Assembly (NCBI RefSeq): GCF_001545075.1
Contig: NZ_FCOB02000003.1
Location: 62,001 to 126,000, forward strand
From: Caballeronia ptereochthonis
Lineage (GTDB): Bacteria > Pseudomonadota > Gammaproteobacteria > Burkholderiales > Burkholderiaceae
Reading direction: 5' to 3'
Length of the DNA stretch: 64,000 nucleotides
Part shown: one piece after another, positions 45,565-54,036 of the stretch
Position numbering within the stretch: position 1 is the first letter of the stretch
How the letters are laid out: the number at the start of each line of letters is the position of its first letter
Made by a program: the position numbers and the translations under genes
Notes under the pieces: model-generated
Databases searched by the model: none
The model's input: only the letters and a program-made list of their open reading frames with translations
Told to the model about the DNA's origin: nothing

Positions 45565-45596
45565 AAAAAAGAAAGGCACCGCGAGCGATGCCTTTC
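45565..45596 (-). terminator. Terminator/attenuator between the binding-protein and deacylase genes
   Basis: On the minus strand, GAAAGGCA/TGCCTTTC (45571-45578 with 45589-45596) followed at once by TTTTTT. It follows the binding-protein gene and precedes the deacylase, so partial read-through would give more binding protein than enzyme. Confidence 0.75.
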
Positions 45597-45640
45597 CGGT
45601 CGAATGCGTCAGCGCGCGAAAGCGCGCATGAGAACGGCGA

Positions 45641-46438
45641 TCACTGGATCGAGATGTCGGTCTCGAAGTACTTCGCCATGATGCGCTTGAACGTGCCGTT
45701 CTTCTTGATCTCGGCAAACGCCTGGTTCAGGCCGTTCTTCAGATCGGCGTCGCCCTTGCGCAGGCCGATGGCCGTGCCCGGACCGATGATTGCGCGGTCC
45801 TCGACGATCGTCCCGACGAGCGCGAACGGCTTGCCCTGCGGCTTCTTCAGAAAGCCGATGGCGGCTTGCGCGGCGTCGGTGAACATCGCGTCGATGCGGC
45901 CGGCGACGAGGTCCGCCTCGACCTGCTCCTGATCGCCGTACGGGACGACCGTCACGCCCTGCGGCTCCCACTTCACCTTCGCGTAGCGCTCCTGCACCGT
46001 GCCCTGCTCCACGCCGACGCGCTTGCCCTTCAGCGCCTGCGGCGTCGGCAGGATGCCCGAGCCGGCGCGCGCGACGAGTTGCGCGTGCGTGTCGTAGAGC
46101 GGATCGGTGAAATCGATCTGCTTCAGGCGCTCGTCAGTGATGCCCATGTCGGAGAGCACGGCGTCGAACTTGCGGGCCTTCAGGCCGGGAATCATGCCGT
46201 CGAAATTGTTCTCGACCCAGACGCACTTGACCTTCATCTGCGCGCACAGCGCGTTGCCGAGGTCGATATCGAAGCCGGCGAGCTTGCCGTCGGCCTGCTT
46301 GGACTCGAACGGCGGATAGGACGGATCGACGGCAAAGCGGATTTGCGTGATCTCTTTTGCGTGTGCGGAGAACGAAACGGCGGCGAGTGCAGCGACGATC
46401 GCACTCAGGGCAAACGATGCGGACTTCTTGAATGACAT
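45641..46438 (-). CDS. Amino-acid ABC transporter substrate-binding protein (Lys/Arg/Orn/His type)
   Basis: 265 residues from ATG 46438 (GAAGGAAAAGC upstream). Signal peptide of 26 residues ending FSAHA. SBP family 3: IRFAVDPSYPPFESKQADGKLAGFDIDLGNALCAQM (in parts) and KCVWVENNFDGMIPGLKARKFDAVLSDMGIT, the ArgT/HisJ pattern, with the Arg/Asp residues that clamp the amino-acid backbone. No permease or ATPase gene follows within the window, so it either works with a distant importer or the deacylase. Complete. Confidence 0.9.
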   Translation of the reverse strand: MSFKKSASFALSAIVAALAAVSFSAHAKEITQIRFAVDPSYPPFESKQADGKLAGFDIDLGNALCAQMKVKCVWVENNFDGMIPGLKARKFDAVLSDMGITDERLKQIDFTDPLYDTHAQLVARAGSGILPTPQALKGKRVGVEQGTVQERYAKVKWEPQGVTVVPYGDQEQVEADLVAGRIDAMFTDAAQAAIGFLKKPQGKPFALVGTIVEDRAIIGPGTAIGLRKGDADLKNGLNQAFAEIKKNGTFKRIMAKYFETDISIQ

Positions 46439-46541
46439 GCTTTTCCTTCGGGACTTTCGGTGAAACAGCGAGACGTCGCGCGCCAGCGCGCGAAAAACGG
46501 TAAATGGTAACAAAACCGCACCGTCGAGCGCACGATGCCCG

Positions 46542-47636
46542 TCAGGGCACGACCGAAAGGAACAGGAAAGCCGCGAAGATGACCAGATGCACGACGCCTT
46601 GCAGCACCGTCGAGCGGCCGGTGCCGAGCGTGATGACGGACACCAGCAGCGTGAGCGCGAGCATCACGATTTCCTTGGGTGCGAGGCCGAGCGAGATTGG
46701 CTGGCCCATGACGATCGACACGACCGCCACCGCCGGAATGGTCAGCCCGATGCTCGCGAGCGCCGAACCGAGCGCGAGATTCAGGCTCGTCTGCAGGCGA
46801 TTCAGGCGCGCCGCGCGCAGCGCCGCGAGCCCTTCGGGCAGGAGCACGAGCGCGGCGATCACCACCCCGACCACGGCTTCGGGCGCGCCCGCGGCCGCCA
46901 CGCCCGCCTCGACCGTCGGCGACAGCAGCTTGGCAAGCCCCACCACCGCGATCAGCGACAGCAGCAGGAACCCGAGCGCGGTCCACGCTTCCCCGTTGCT
47001 CGGCGGCGGCGCGTGCGGCGCGTCTTCCTCCTCCTGCGCGCCGGCCGCGACCGGCGGCGTGAATGGCAGGAAGTAGTCGCGATGGCGAATCGTCTGCACG
47101 AACACGAACGTCACGTACAGCACGAGCGAGATCACGCCGACGAAGATCAGTTGCGACGTGGAAAACGCCGGACCCACGACCGTGCTCGTGAAATTCGGCA
47201 AAACCATTGTGAGGACGGACAGCGCGCAAAGCATCGCGAGCGCGGCGCTCGCCCCTTGCAGCTGAAAGTCCTGCACGTGATGCCGCAAGCCGCCGATCAG
47301 AAGACACAGGCCGACGATGCCGCAGTTGCAGATCATGATCGCGGCGAACACGGTATCGCGCGGCAGGCCCGCTTTCTCGGGACCGCCGGAGAGCATCACC
47401 GAGACGATCAGTGCGACCTCGATCACGGTGACCGCGACCGCCAGCACCAGCGTGCCGAACGGCTCGCCCACGCGATGCGCGACCACTTCCGCGTGATGCA
47501 CGGCCGCGAACACGGCGAACGCGAGTGCGATGGCCGCGAGCACGATCAGCACGTCGCTCTGGATGAGCGCGGTCGCGGCGAACACGACGAGCGCGAGAAT
47601 GGGGGAAACGAAGGTCCAGTCCAGCTTGAATTTCAT
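46542..47636 (-). CDS. chaA: ChaA-type cation/proton antiporter
   Basis: 364 residues from ATG 47636 (GGAGCGCCG upstream); the frame continues upstream without family similarity. About 11 helices with the CaCA-repeat motifs: AVAVTVIEVALIVSVMLSGG (first alpha repeat, Glu in the helix) and ALVLLPEGLAALRAARLNRLQTSLNLALGSALASIGLTIP (second, in parts). An acidic loop EEEDAPHAPPP lies in the middle. ChaA exchanges Ca2+, Na+ or K+ for protons at the inner membrane. Confidence 0.87.
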   Translation of the reverse strand: MKFKLDWTFVSPILALVVFAATALIQSDVLIVLAAIALAFAVFAAVHHAEVVAHRVGEPFGTLVLAVAVTVIEVALIVSVMLSGGPEKAGLPRDTVFAAIMICNCGIVGLCLLIGGLRHHVQDFQLQGASAALAMLCALSVLTMVLPNFTSTVVGPAFSTSQLIFVGVISLVLYVTFVFVQTIRHRDYFLPFTPPVAAGAQEEEDAPHAPPPSNGEAWTALGFLLLSLIAVVGLAKLLSPTVEAGVAAAGAPEAVVGVVIAALVLLPEGLAALRAARLNRLQTSLNLALGSALASIGLTIPAVAVVSIVMGQPISLGLAPKEIVMLALTLLVSVITLGTGRSTVLQGVVHLVIFAAFLFLSVVP

Positions 47637-47862
47637 CGGCGCTCCGGGCGGATCGGGGAATGGGATCGTCGGCTCATGCGATGCGTCCGCGCGCTGTGGC
47701 CGCGACTGCGCCGAATGCGTCGGACCTGCTCGCGCGCCGGGCGTGCGAAGAAAGTGCCGTGACAAACGGCCGCAGACCAACGGCATGATAGCGAAAACGC
47801 CGCCCGAGGAGATGTACGCGTCCCTGGGCCGCCCGGAACGACGGCCGGGGCGCGAGCGCCCG

Positions 47863-49185
47863 TCACTCGCTGCCGCTTTCCCTGAAGTAGAGCCGGCGCG
47901 GCAGACCCCACACGATCAGCATCGCGCCGAGCAGGCACGCGAACGCGATCGCATAGAGGCCGGGCGTCGCGCTGCCGGTCATGGTCTTCACCTTGCCGAC
48001 CAGGTACGGGCTGATGATGCCGCCGAACTGCCCCACCGAATTGATGAGCGCGATGCCGCTCGCGGCAGCGATGCCGGTGAGAAAGCGCGTCGGCAGGATC
48101 CAGAACAGGCCGAGCGAGGTGATGATGCCGGTCGCCGCAATCGTGAGGCCGATCACGAGCATCACGGTGTTCCCGGGGAACAGGCCGCACAGCACGTAGC
48201 CCGCCGCGCCCGCGAGCGCGCACGCGCCCAGGTGCCAGCGGCGCTCGCCGGTGCGGTCCGAGTTCTTGCCGATCAGGATCATGCCGATGCCCGCGACGGC
48301 GTAAGGCAGCATCGAAATCAGGCCGATCATGAACGGATCGCTCGTGCCCGCGGTCTTCACGAGCTGCGGCATCCAGAAGACGAGGCCGTAGATGCCCATC
48401 GCGAGGAAGAGATAGATGAGCGCCATCACGAGCGTGACGGGCTCGCTGAACGCGGCCCTCAGCGAGTGCACCTCGCCGACTTTGGGGTCGCGCGCGAGCT
48501 GCTCCTTCAGCGCGCGCTTCTCGCCGGCGTCGAGCCATTTCGCATGATCGATTTCGTCATCGACGAACGCGAGCACGACGAGCCCGAGCACCACCGAGGG
48601 AATGCCTTCTAGCAGAAAGAGCCATTGCCAGCCGGGCATGCCGTTGAGACCGTCGCAGAACTTCATGATCGCGCCCGACAACGGGCTGCCGATGATGCCG
48701 CACAGCGCGATCGACGCCATGAAGAACGAATTGATGCGCCCGCGCCGCGACGAGGGAAACCACTTCGTGAAGAAGTACAGCGCGCCCGGCACGAAGCCCG
48801 CCTCGAGCGCGCCGATCAGGAAGCGCAACGCGTAGAACCATGTCTCGGTGTGCACGAACATCATGCACGCCGATGCGATGCCCCACGTGATCATGATGCG
48901 CGCGATCCAGCGCTTCGCGCCGACGCGGTGCAGGATCACGTTGCTCGGCACCTCGAACAGGAAATAGCCGACGAAGAACACGCTCGCGCCGAAGCCGTAC
49001 ATCGCATCGGAGAAGCCGAGTTCGCTCTGCATCTGCAGCTTCGCGAAGCTGATGTTGATGCGGTCGAGATACGAAAACACGAAGCACGCGACGAAGAGCG
49101 GCACGAAGCGCCAGAACACCTTGCGGTAAATCTGGGCGTCTTCGTGCGTCGCATCGCGCGGGGCGGCGAGGGAATCGGCATTCAC
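47863..49185 (-). CDS. MFS transporter, anion:cation symporter (ACS) family
   Basis: 440 residues from the GTG at 49185, which has AGGAGA upstream; the ATG at 49245 would add 20 residues. Twelve helices; ACS features: FSYLDRINISFAKLQMQSELGFSDAMYGFGASVFFVGYFLFEVPSNV (in parts) and GALEAGFVPGALYFFTKWFPSSRRGR. ACS transporters take up organic acids and sugar acids with protons. It lies next to an SDR and an FAH hydrolase on the same strand, so it likely imports their substrate (deoxysugar acid or sugar). Confidence 0.87.
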   Translation of the reverse strand: MNADSLAAPRDATHEDAQIYRKVFWRFVPLFVACFVFSYLDRINISFAKLQMQSELGFSDAMYGFGASVFFVGYFLFEVPSNVILHRVGAKRWIARIMITWGIASACMMFVHTETWFYALRFLIGALEAGFVPGALYFFTKWFPSSRRGRINSFFMASIALCGIIGSPLSGAIMKFCDGLNGMPGWQWLFLLEGIPSVVLGLVVLAFVDDEIDHAKWLDAGEKRALKEQLARDPKVGEVHSLRAAFSEPVTLVMALIYLFLAMGIYGLVFWMPQLVKTAGTSDPFMIGLISMLPYAVAGIGMILIGKNSDRTGERRWHLGACALAGAAGYVLCGLFPGNTVMLVIGLTIAATGIITSLGLFWILPTRFLTGIAAASGIALINSVGQFGGIISPYLVGKVKTMTGSATPGLYAIAFACLLGAMLIVWGLPRRLYFRESGSE

Positions 49186-49282
49186 GTTGTTTGTCTCCTG
49201 GTCGTTCGAAGCAGGCGGCTCGGCGACCGCTTCGATCCCATGCATGGCTTTAGTTGCTATTGCTTCGCCCGGCTGGCGCTTG

Positions 49283-50035
49283 TCAGTAAGTCGCGCGCCC
49301 TCCTGAAAGATCGAACACCGCGCCGGTCGTGAACGAGTTCTCCGACGACGCGAGCCACGCGACCATCGCCGCGATCTCCTTCACTTCGACGAAGCGCCCG
49401 CGCGGAATCTTCGACAGCATGTAGTCGATGTGCTCCTGCTTCATCTGCTCGAAGATCTTCGTGCGCGCGGCGGCGGGCGTCACGGCGTTCACCGCGATGT
49501 CGAGTCCGGCCGTCTCCTTGCCGAGGCTCTTGGTCAGCGCGATCACGCCCGCCTTCGCCGCGCTGTACGCCGAGGCGTTGGGATTGCCTTCCTTGCCCGC
49601 GATCGACGCGATATTGACGATGCGTCCGTAGCCGCGCGCGATCATCGTCCTGACGACCGCCTGGTTCACGTGGAAGGCCGCGTTCAGATCGACGTCGATC
49701 ACGCGCGCCCATTCGTCCGGCGCGTAATCGGCGACCGTCGCGTTCGCGCCCGCGATGCCCGCGCTGTGCACGAGCACGTCAATCTTTTCGAAGCGCGCAA
49801 GCGTGCCGGACGCGGCTTGCGCGACCGCATCGCGATCGGTCAGGTCGACGAGCACGGTGTCCACGTCGCCTGTCTTGGCAAGCGACGCGCGCGCGGATGC
49901 CAGCGCCGCCTCGTCGCGGTCCCACAGCGCGACGCGCGCGCCGCCTTCGAGCAGGCGCTCCGCCACCGCAAAGCCGATGCCCTGCGCGCCGCCGGTTACG
50001 ACGGCGGCGCGATTCGTGAAATCGTATTTGTTCAT
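49283..50035 (-). CDS. SDR dehydrogenase, probable 2-keto-3-deoxy-L-fuconate 4-dehydrogenase
   Basis: 250 residues. Classical SDR: VVTGGAQGIGFAVAERL cofactor motif, HSAGIAG, catalytic Ser in NIASIAGKEGN, YxxxK as YSAAKAG. The ALWDRD segment with an acidic residue after beta 2 favours NAD+. The NIASIAGKEGNPNASAYSAAKAG region is that of deoxy-fuconate dehydrogenases. Its ATG overlaps the stop of the upstream FAH-hydrolase gene, and oxidation of 2-keto-3-deoxy-L-fuconate followed by FAH hydrolysis is an established pathway in Burkholderia. Substrate is inferred from this context. Confidence 0.75.
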   Translation of the reverse strand: MNKYDFTNRAAVVTGGAQGIGFAVAERLLEGGARVALWDRDEAALASARASLAKTGDVDTVLVDLTDRDAVAQAASGTLARFEKIDVLVHSAGIAGANATVADYAPDEWARVIDVDLNAAFHVNQAVVRTMIARGYGRIVNIASIAGKEGNPNASAYSAAKAGVIALTKSLGKETAGLDIAVNAVTPAAARTKIFEQMKQEHIDYMLSKIPRGRFVEVKEIAAMVAWLASSENSFTTGAVFDLSGGRATY

Positions 50036-50877
50036 GCGTCAACCGTGCGTTGTTGTTGTTCGCCCAACCCTTCGATGCCGAGGCGCATCACCTGCCCCGC
50101 GCGCAGATACACCGGCTCGGGCTTCTGCCCCATGCCGACGCCCGGCGGCGTGCCCGTCGAGATGACATCGCCGGGCTGCAGGCTCATGAAGCGGCTCAGG
50201 TACGAGACGATCTCGCCGACCTTGAAGACCATCGTGCTGGTGTTGCCGTTCTGATAGCGCTTGCCGTCCACCTCGAGCCAGAGCGGCAGCTTGTGCGGAT
50301 CGGGCACTTCGTCGGCGGTGACGAGCCACGGGCCGATCGGGCCGAAGGTGTCGCAGCCCTTGCCCTTGTCCCAGGTACCGCCGCGCTCGATCTGATACTC
50401 GCGCTCGGACACGTCGTTGATCACGCAATAGCCGGCGACGTGGCTCATCGCGTCGGCTTCGTCGATATACGCGCCGCCCTTGCCGATCACCACGCCCAGC
50501 TCGACTTCCCAGTCGGTCTTTTTCGAGCCGCGCGGAATACGCACGTCGTCGTTCGGGCCGACCACCGCCGAAAGCCACTTGTTGAACACGACCGGCTCGC
50601 CCGGCACCGGCAGATTCGATTCCGCCGCGTGATCGGCATAGTTCAGGCCGATGCAGATGAACTTGCCGATACGCCCGACGCACGGCCCGATGCGCTCGCC
50701 GGCGGGCACGGCCGGCAGCGTCGACGGATCGAGCTTCGCGAGGCGCGCGAGCGATTCGGGCAGGAGCGCATCGCCCGCGATATCGCCGATGACGCCGGAG
50801 AGGTCGCGAATCGCGCCGGTGGAATCGAGAAGGCCGGGTTTTTCGTGGCCGGGCGCGCCGTATCGCAGCAGCTTCAT
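50032..50877 (-). CDS. Fumarylacetoacetate hydrolase-family enzyme, probable 2,4-diketo-3-deoxy-L-fuconate hydrolase
   Basis: 281 residues from ATG 50877 (AAGGAAAC upstream). FAH fold: CIGLNYADHAAE, PVVFNKWLSAVVGPNDDV, WEVELGVVIGKGG (metal-binding Glu pair), DVSEREYQ, and STGTPPGVGMGQKP at the end. These enzymes cleave C-C bonds in 2,4-diketo acids. Coupled by a 4-base overlap (ATGA) to the SDR gene, and divergent from a LysR regulator with a symmetrical site between them. Substrate inferred from context. Confidence 0.85.
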   Translation of the reverse strand: MKLLRYGAPGHEKPGLLDSTGAIRDLSGVIGDIAGDALLPESLARLAKLDPSTLPAVPAGERIGPCVGRIGKFICIGLNYADHAAESNLPVPGEPVVFNKWLSAVVGPNDDVRIPRGSKKTDWEVELGVVIGKGGAYIDEADAMSHVAGYCVINDVSEREYQIERGGTWDKGKGCDTFGPIGPWLVTADEVPDPHKLPLWLEVDGKRYQNGNTSTMVFKVGEIVSYLSRFMSLQPGDVISTGTPPGVGMGQKPEPVYLRAGQVMRLGIEGLGEQQQRTVDA

Positions 50878-50963
50878 AAGTCGGTGTTTCCTTAACGGTT
50901 GGACGGAAGCCCACAATGTAGACAACGCGTTCGCGCTTGAATAATGAAAGCTGCGCCGAGGGC

Positions 50964-50980
50964 GATAACTTTCGGTTATC
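50964..50980. promoter_or_regulatory. LysR-type operator candidate GATAAC-N5-GTTATC
   Basis: A perfect 6-bp dyad (ATAAC-N5-GTTAT fits the T-N11-A LysR box) between the divergent FAH-hydrolase and LysR starts, 43 bases before the LysR ATG and 87 before the hydrolase ATG. Such sites are usually bound by the divergently encoded regulator. Confidence 0.65.
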
Positions 50981-51022
50981 TTCGTGTTCTCCCTCATTTC
51001 CGCTTCACGCGTCTGTCTGCTC

Positions 51023-51961
51023 ATGCTGCCGAATGCCGATTCGATCGCCGCGCGCCTGCGGCTCAAGCAACTGCGTCTTCTCATCGCGCTCGACGATCAC
51101 GGCTCGCTGCATCGCGCCGCCGACGAGATGGCGCTCACGCAACCCGGCGCGACCAAGGCGCTGCGCGAGATCGAAGCCACGCTGGGGGCGACGCTTTTCA
51201 CGCGTTCCGCGCAAGGCATCCAGCCGAACGAGCTCGGTCGCTGCGTGATCCGCTATGCGCGGCTGATTCACATGGACGTCGCGCACTTGCGCGAGGAGAT
51301 GGCGGGGATATTGCAAGGCACGGGCGGACGGCTCGCGATCGGCGCGATCACGGGCGCGGTGTCGGGCGTGCTCGTCGATGCGCTCGCCCGGCTGCGCGAG
51401 CGGCAGCCGGCGCTGACGGTCGAGGTGGTGGAGGACACGAGCGCGCGGCTTCTGGCGCTGCTCGATCAGGGACGGCTCGATGTCGCGATCTGCCGGGCGA
51501 GCGTCGCGCGGCAGCCCGATCACTATCACTACGTCGAGTTGCGCGACGAGCCGCTTGCGATCGTTGCGGGCGTCGCGCATGCGCTCGTCGATGCGCCGCG
51601 CGTCGAACTGGCCGAACTCGCGTCGAGCCGATGGATCGTCTATCCGAGCATCATGCCGATCCGCAGCCTCTACGAGCGCGAGTTCAAGGAAGCGGGCCTG
51701 CCGCTGCCCCTGCATCCGATCGAGACGGCCTCCACCATCACGACCGTCCTGCTCCTGCAACGCGATCCGACGCTCGTCGCGATGATGCCGCTCGACATGG
51801 CGACGTTCCTCGCCGGGCACGGGCTCGCGAGACGGCTCGCCATCGCGGTGCGCTCGCGGACGGAGCCGTACGGCGTCGTGACGCGAAAAGGCGTGGCGCT
51901 GCCGGCGCCGGCGCGGCTCGTGATCGAGGACCTCACGCGTCAAAAAAACGCGGACGGGTGA
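51023..51961 (+). CDS. LysR-family regulator of the adjacent catabolic cluster
   Basis: 312 residues from ATG 51023; a GTG at 50984 is possible but would lie at the operator. HTH: LKQLRLLIALDDHGSLHRAADEMALTQPGATKALREIE (in parts). Ligand domain: GGRLAIGAITGAVSGVLVDAL and PLDMATFLAGHGLARRL. Divergent from the FAH/SDR/MFS operon, which it probably controls. The last codons overlap the hairpin that terminates the convergent OsmC gene. Confidence 0.85.
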   Translation: MLPNADSIAARLRLKQLRLLIALDDHGSLHRAADEMALTQPGATKALREIEATLGATLFTRSAQGIQPNELGRCVIRYARLIHMDVAHLREEMAGILQGTGGRLAIGAITGAVSGVLVDALARLRERQPALTVEVVEDTSARLLALLDQGRLDVAICRASVARQPDHYHYVELRDEPLAIVAGVAHALVDAPRVELAELASSRWIVYPSIMPIRSLYEREFKEAGLPLPLHPIETASTITTVLLLQRDPTLVAMMPLDMATFLAGHGLARRLAIAVRSRTEPYGVVTRKGVALPAPARLVIEDLTRQKNADG

Positions 51962-51977
51962 TGCGCCCGTCCGCGTT
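51942..51977 (-). terminator. Terminator of the OsmC gene, inside the lysR 3' end
   Basis: AACGCGGACGGG/CCCGTCCGCGTT (51947-51958 with 51966-51977), a 12-bp stem with a 7-base loop followed on the minus strand by T residues. It overlaps the last codons and stop of the convergent LysR gene. Confidence 0.8.
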
Positions 51978-52000
51978 GCCTGATCGCGCGAGATGCGCGC

Positions 52001-52432
52001 TCAGGAGACCAGTTCCGCGTTCAGCGTGATCTTCGTGTTGCCGGCGAAGAGCTTCGACACCGGACAGCCTTCCTTCGCCGCCTGCGCGGCCTTGTCGAAG
52101 GCGGCCTTGTCCGCGCCGGGAATCTTCGCCTTCAAATCGAGCTGACATGCGGTGATCGTGAAGCCGTCGCCGTCCTTGTCGAGCGTGACCGTCGATTTCG
52201 TTTCGAGGCTCTCGGCCTTCATGCCCGCCAGTTCGAGTTGCAGCGAGAGCGCCATCGTGAAGCAGCCCGCGTGCGCCGCGCCGATCAGCTCTTCCGGATT
52301 CGTGCCCGGACCTTCCTCGAAGCGCGACTTGAAGCCATAGGGCGCTTCGTTGAGCACGCCGGTCTGCGTCGAGATGAAACCCTTGCCGTCCTTGATGCCG
52401 CCGCTCCATTTTGCCGATGCTGTCTTTTGCAC
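52001..52432 (-). CDS. OsmC/Ohr-family peroxiredoxin-like protein
   Basis: 143 residues from a GTG at 52432 with GGGAGAA upstream; nothing better is available since the family begins right there (QKTASAKWSGGIKDG). Both catalytic cysteines are present: GAAHAGCFTMALSLQLE and KEGCPVSKLF. These reduce organic hydroperoxides with lipoylated-protein electron donors. Length (143) favours OsmC over Ohr, and YGFKSRFEEGPGTNPEELIG is an OsmC-type start. Confidence 0.88.
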   Translation of the reverse strand: MQKTASAKWSGGIKDGKGFISTQTGVLNEAPYGFKSRFEEGPGTNPEELIGAAHAGCFTMALSLQLELAGMKAESLETKSTVTLDKDGDGFTITACQLDLKAKIPGADKAAFDKAAQAAKEGCPVSKLFAGNTKITLNAELVS

Positions 52433-52887
52433 GAGAGTTCTCCCGAAGATGAGTTGGAATTGCGATGAACGGCCTCGCGCGAATCTGACGCGCGAGGCGC
52501 GCATGCTCTGGCGAGCCGCACGCGCCATGCCTGGCCGGGCGCGCACGATGACGGTTGCGGTTCGACGCGATGCCGGCTCGATTCAATAGCCTGAACGGTT
52601 TCGGCGGGAGCGTCGTTCTGCATCGTAGCGGATCGCGCGAGCGCGCGCAGCGGGCCTGCGAATCGGCTTATGACACTCGGCCTATGCCGGCCGGAACGCC
52701 TTGCCTGGCGCGGGTTTCCAGCGAACCGAGGTGTGCTGCGAAGTGATTGCTGCAGGAAAGCAATTTCATTCGTATGGTCAAAAGCGAACGATTCACTTAG
52801 CATGCCTTCACCCGTCGATTTGACCGATGCGCGATAACGCATGGGTCGTCGCGGGTTCATCGCTTTACGTATCACCGGCAAAAAGAA
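52433..52887. other. Intergenic region between OsmC and the TPR-like/HEPN pair
   Basis: 455 bases between divergent genes, with no coding frame that looks real. It must carry both promoters; the part near 52740-52887 is visibly more AT-rich. I saw no clear OhrR-type or other known operator. Confidence 0.5.
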
Positions 52888-53655
52888 ATGAACGCAATAC
52901 CGCAACCGAAGACTCATCAGATCGTCGATCGCATCAACGCGCTGCAAGCCGCGTCGCCTCGCTTCATCGACGCGTCCGGGATCACCCCGCTCTCGCGCGA
53001 ATGGCGCGCGATCCGGCACGAGATCGATCAATTGATGCGCGTGGACGCGTGCGCCGCGTGGGAACTGATGGGCTCGTGGCGCGGGCTCGAAGGCGACATC
53101 GAGGGTGCTGAGGCCGCGTTCAGGAACAGCAGGGCGCTCGGGCAGTCGGACGTGAGCCGCGAGAACTGGATGATCACGCGGTTGAATCTTGGGTTGTTTT
53201 CGGCGGCGCAAGAGATCTATCGCGAGCTCACGGAGCCGCAGACTGCGGATTTCATGGCAATCGCTCAGTATGGCGTGCTTGCAGGGGCGATCGGGCGCAC
53301 GGCGCAATTGATCAAACGCGCGCGTGCGACAGGCTTCGAATGGGACGATGAAATGACGCGACGGGTGATGGAGGCGGATTCGATTCTGATCGCCGCACAT
53401 TTCGCAGACGAGCGGATCGCGCGGCATCTCGACACTGCGGGATCAGTGCTGCGGCGGCATCGTTTGCGGGCCTCGGTCGTGCCGCACGTGACCTCCGAGG
53501 AAGGCGTCTTTCGTGGCGTCACGTACCTGTTGAACGTGCCCGTTTCGTTCGAACAGGCGCACGACATGAACTTCGAACTCGTGCTGGAAGACGTCGAGGC
53601 GGATAACGTGATGGACGTTGCGTTCGACGTTCACTTCGCGGGAGTCCATGCATGA
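52888..53655 (+). CDS. Hypothetical TPR-like protein, partner of the HEPN gene
   Basis: 255 residues, not recognised as a named family. Residues about 45-130 read like TPR/alpha-helical repeats: AAWELMGSWRGLEGDIEGAEAAF, then NLGLFSAAQEIYRELTEP. Residues about 180-255 look beta-rich (VVPHVTSEEGVFRGVTYLLNVPVSF, FELVLEDVEADNVMDVAFDVHF) and end FAGVHA. No signal peptide. Its stop overlaps the ATG of the HEPN gene (ATGA at 53652-53655), so the two are coupled. Codon and base use look less GC-rich than the neighbours, hinting at acquisition. A weak AAAAGAA site precedes the ATG. Confidence 0.65.
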   Translation: MNAIPQPKTHQIVDRINALQAASPRFIDASGITPLSREWRAIRHEIDQLMRVDACAAWELMGSWRGLEGDIEGAEAAFRNSRALGQSDVSRENWMITRLNLGLFSAAQEIYRELTEPQTADFMAIAQYGVLAGAIGRTAQLIKRARATGFEWDDEMTRRVMEADSILIAAHFADERIARHLDTAGSVLRRHRLRASVVPHVTSEEGVFRGVTYLLNVPVSFEQAHDMNFELVLEDVEADNVMDVAFDVHFAGVHA

Positions 53656-54035
53656 GCAGCACGGCACAGGAATTTATCGAATGCGCGACTGCGCTGCTTC
53701 GCAACGCGGTTAACGAACCTCAGTTCCGCGCCGTTTGCAGCCGCGCGTATTACGGTGCGTTCCACGCGGCGCACGCTTTTCACCAGCAGCTGCCCGTTCC
53801 AGGCACAGTGGGGCATGCGCGCGGCCGTCATGAACAACTGATCGCGCAATTGAGTCGCCCGATGATCGATCGGCGCAATAAGGAGTACGCGCAGTCGCTG
53901 GCCATCGGCAAAAGTCTGAGAACGCTATGTGATGCTCGCGTGACAGCCGACTATGACCTGACCCGTCATGTAGACCACGCGCTCGCGACGCAATCCACCA
54001 AACTCGCCGCAACCGTCCTCAGGAGCGCGACATAA
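53652..54035 (+). CDS. HEPN-domain protein
   Basis: 127 residues. CSRAYYGAFHAAHAFHQQL is the core motif of the HEPN domain (PF05168 type); Arg31 and His38 are spaced R-x6-H, inside the R-x4-6-H range of HEPN ribonucleases, although in this subgroup that motif may be structural. Length is that of a single-domain HEPN protein as found in toxin-antitoxin pairs. Translationally coupled to the TPR-like gene; a FAD oxidase gene starts one base after its stop. Toxin, antitoxin or accessory role cannot be told from sequence alone. Confidence 0.7.
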   Translation: MSSTAQEFIECATALLRNAVNEPQFRAVCSRAYYGAFHAAHAFHQQLPVPGTVGHARGRHEQLIAQLSRPMIDRRNKEYAQSLAIGKSLRTLCDARVTADYDLTRHVDHALATQSTKLAATVLRSAT

Positions 54036-54036
54036 G

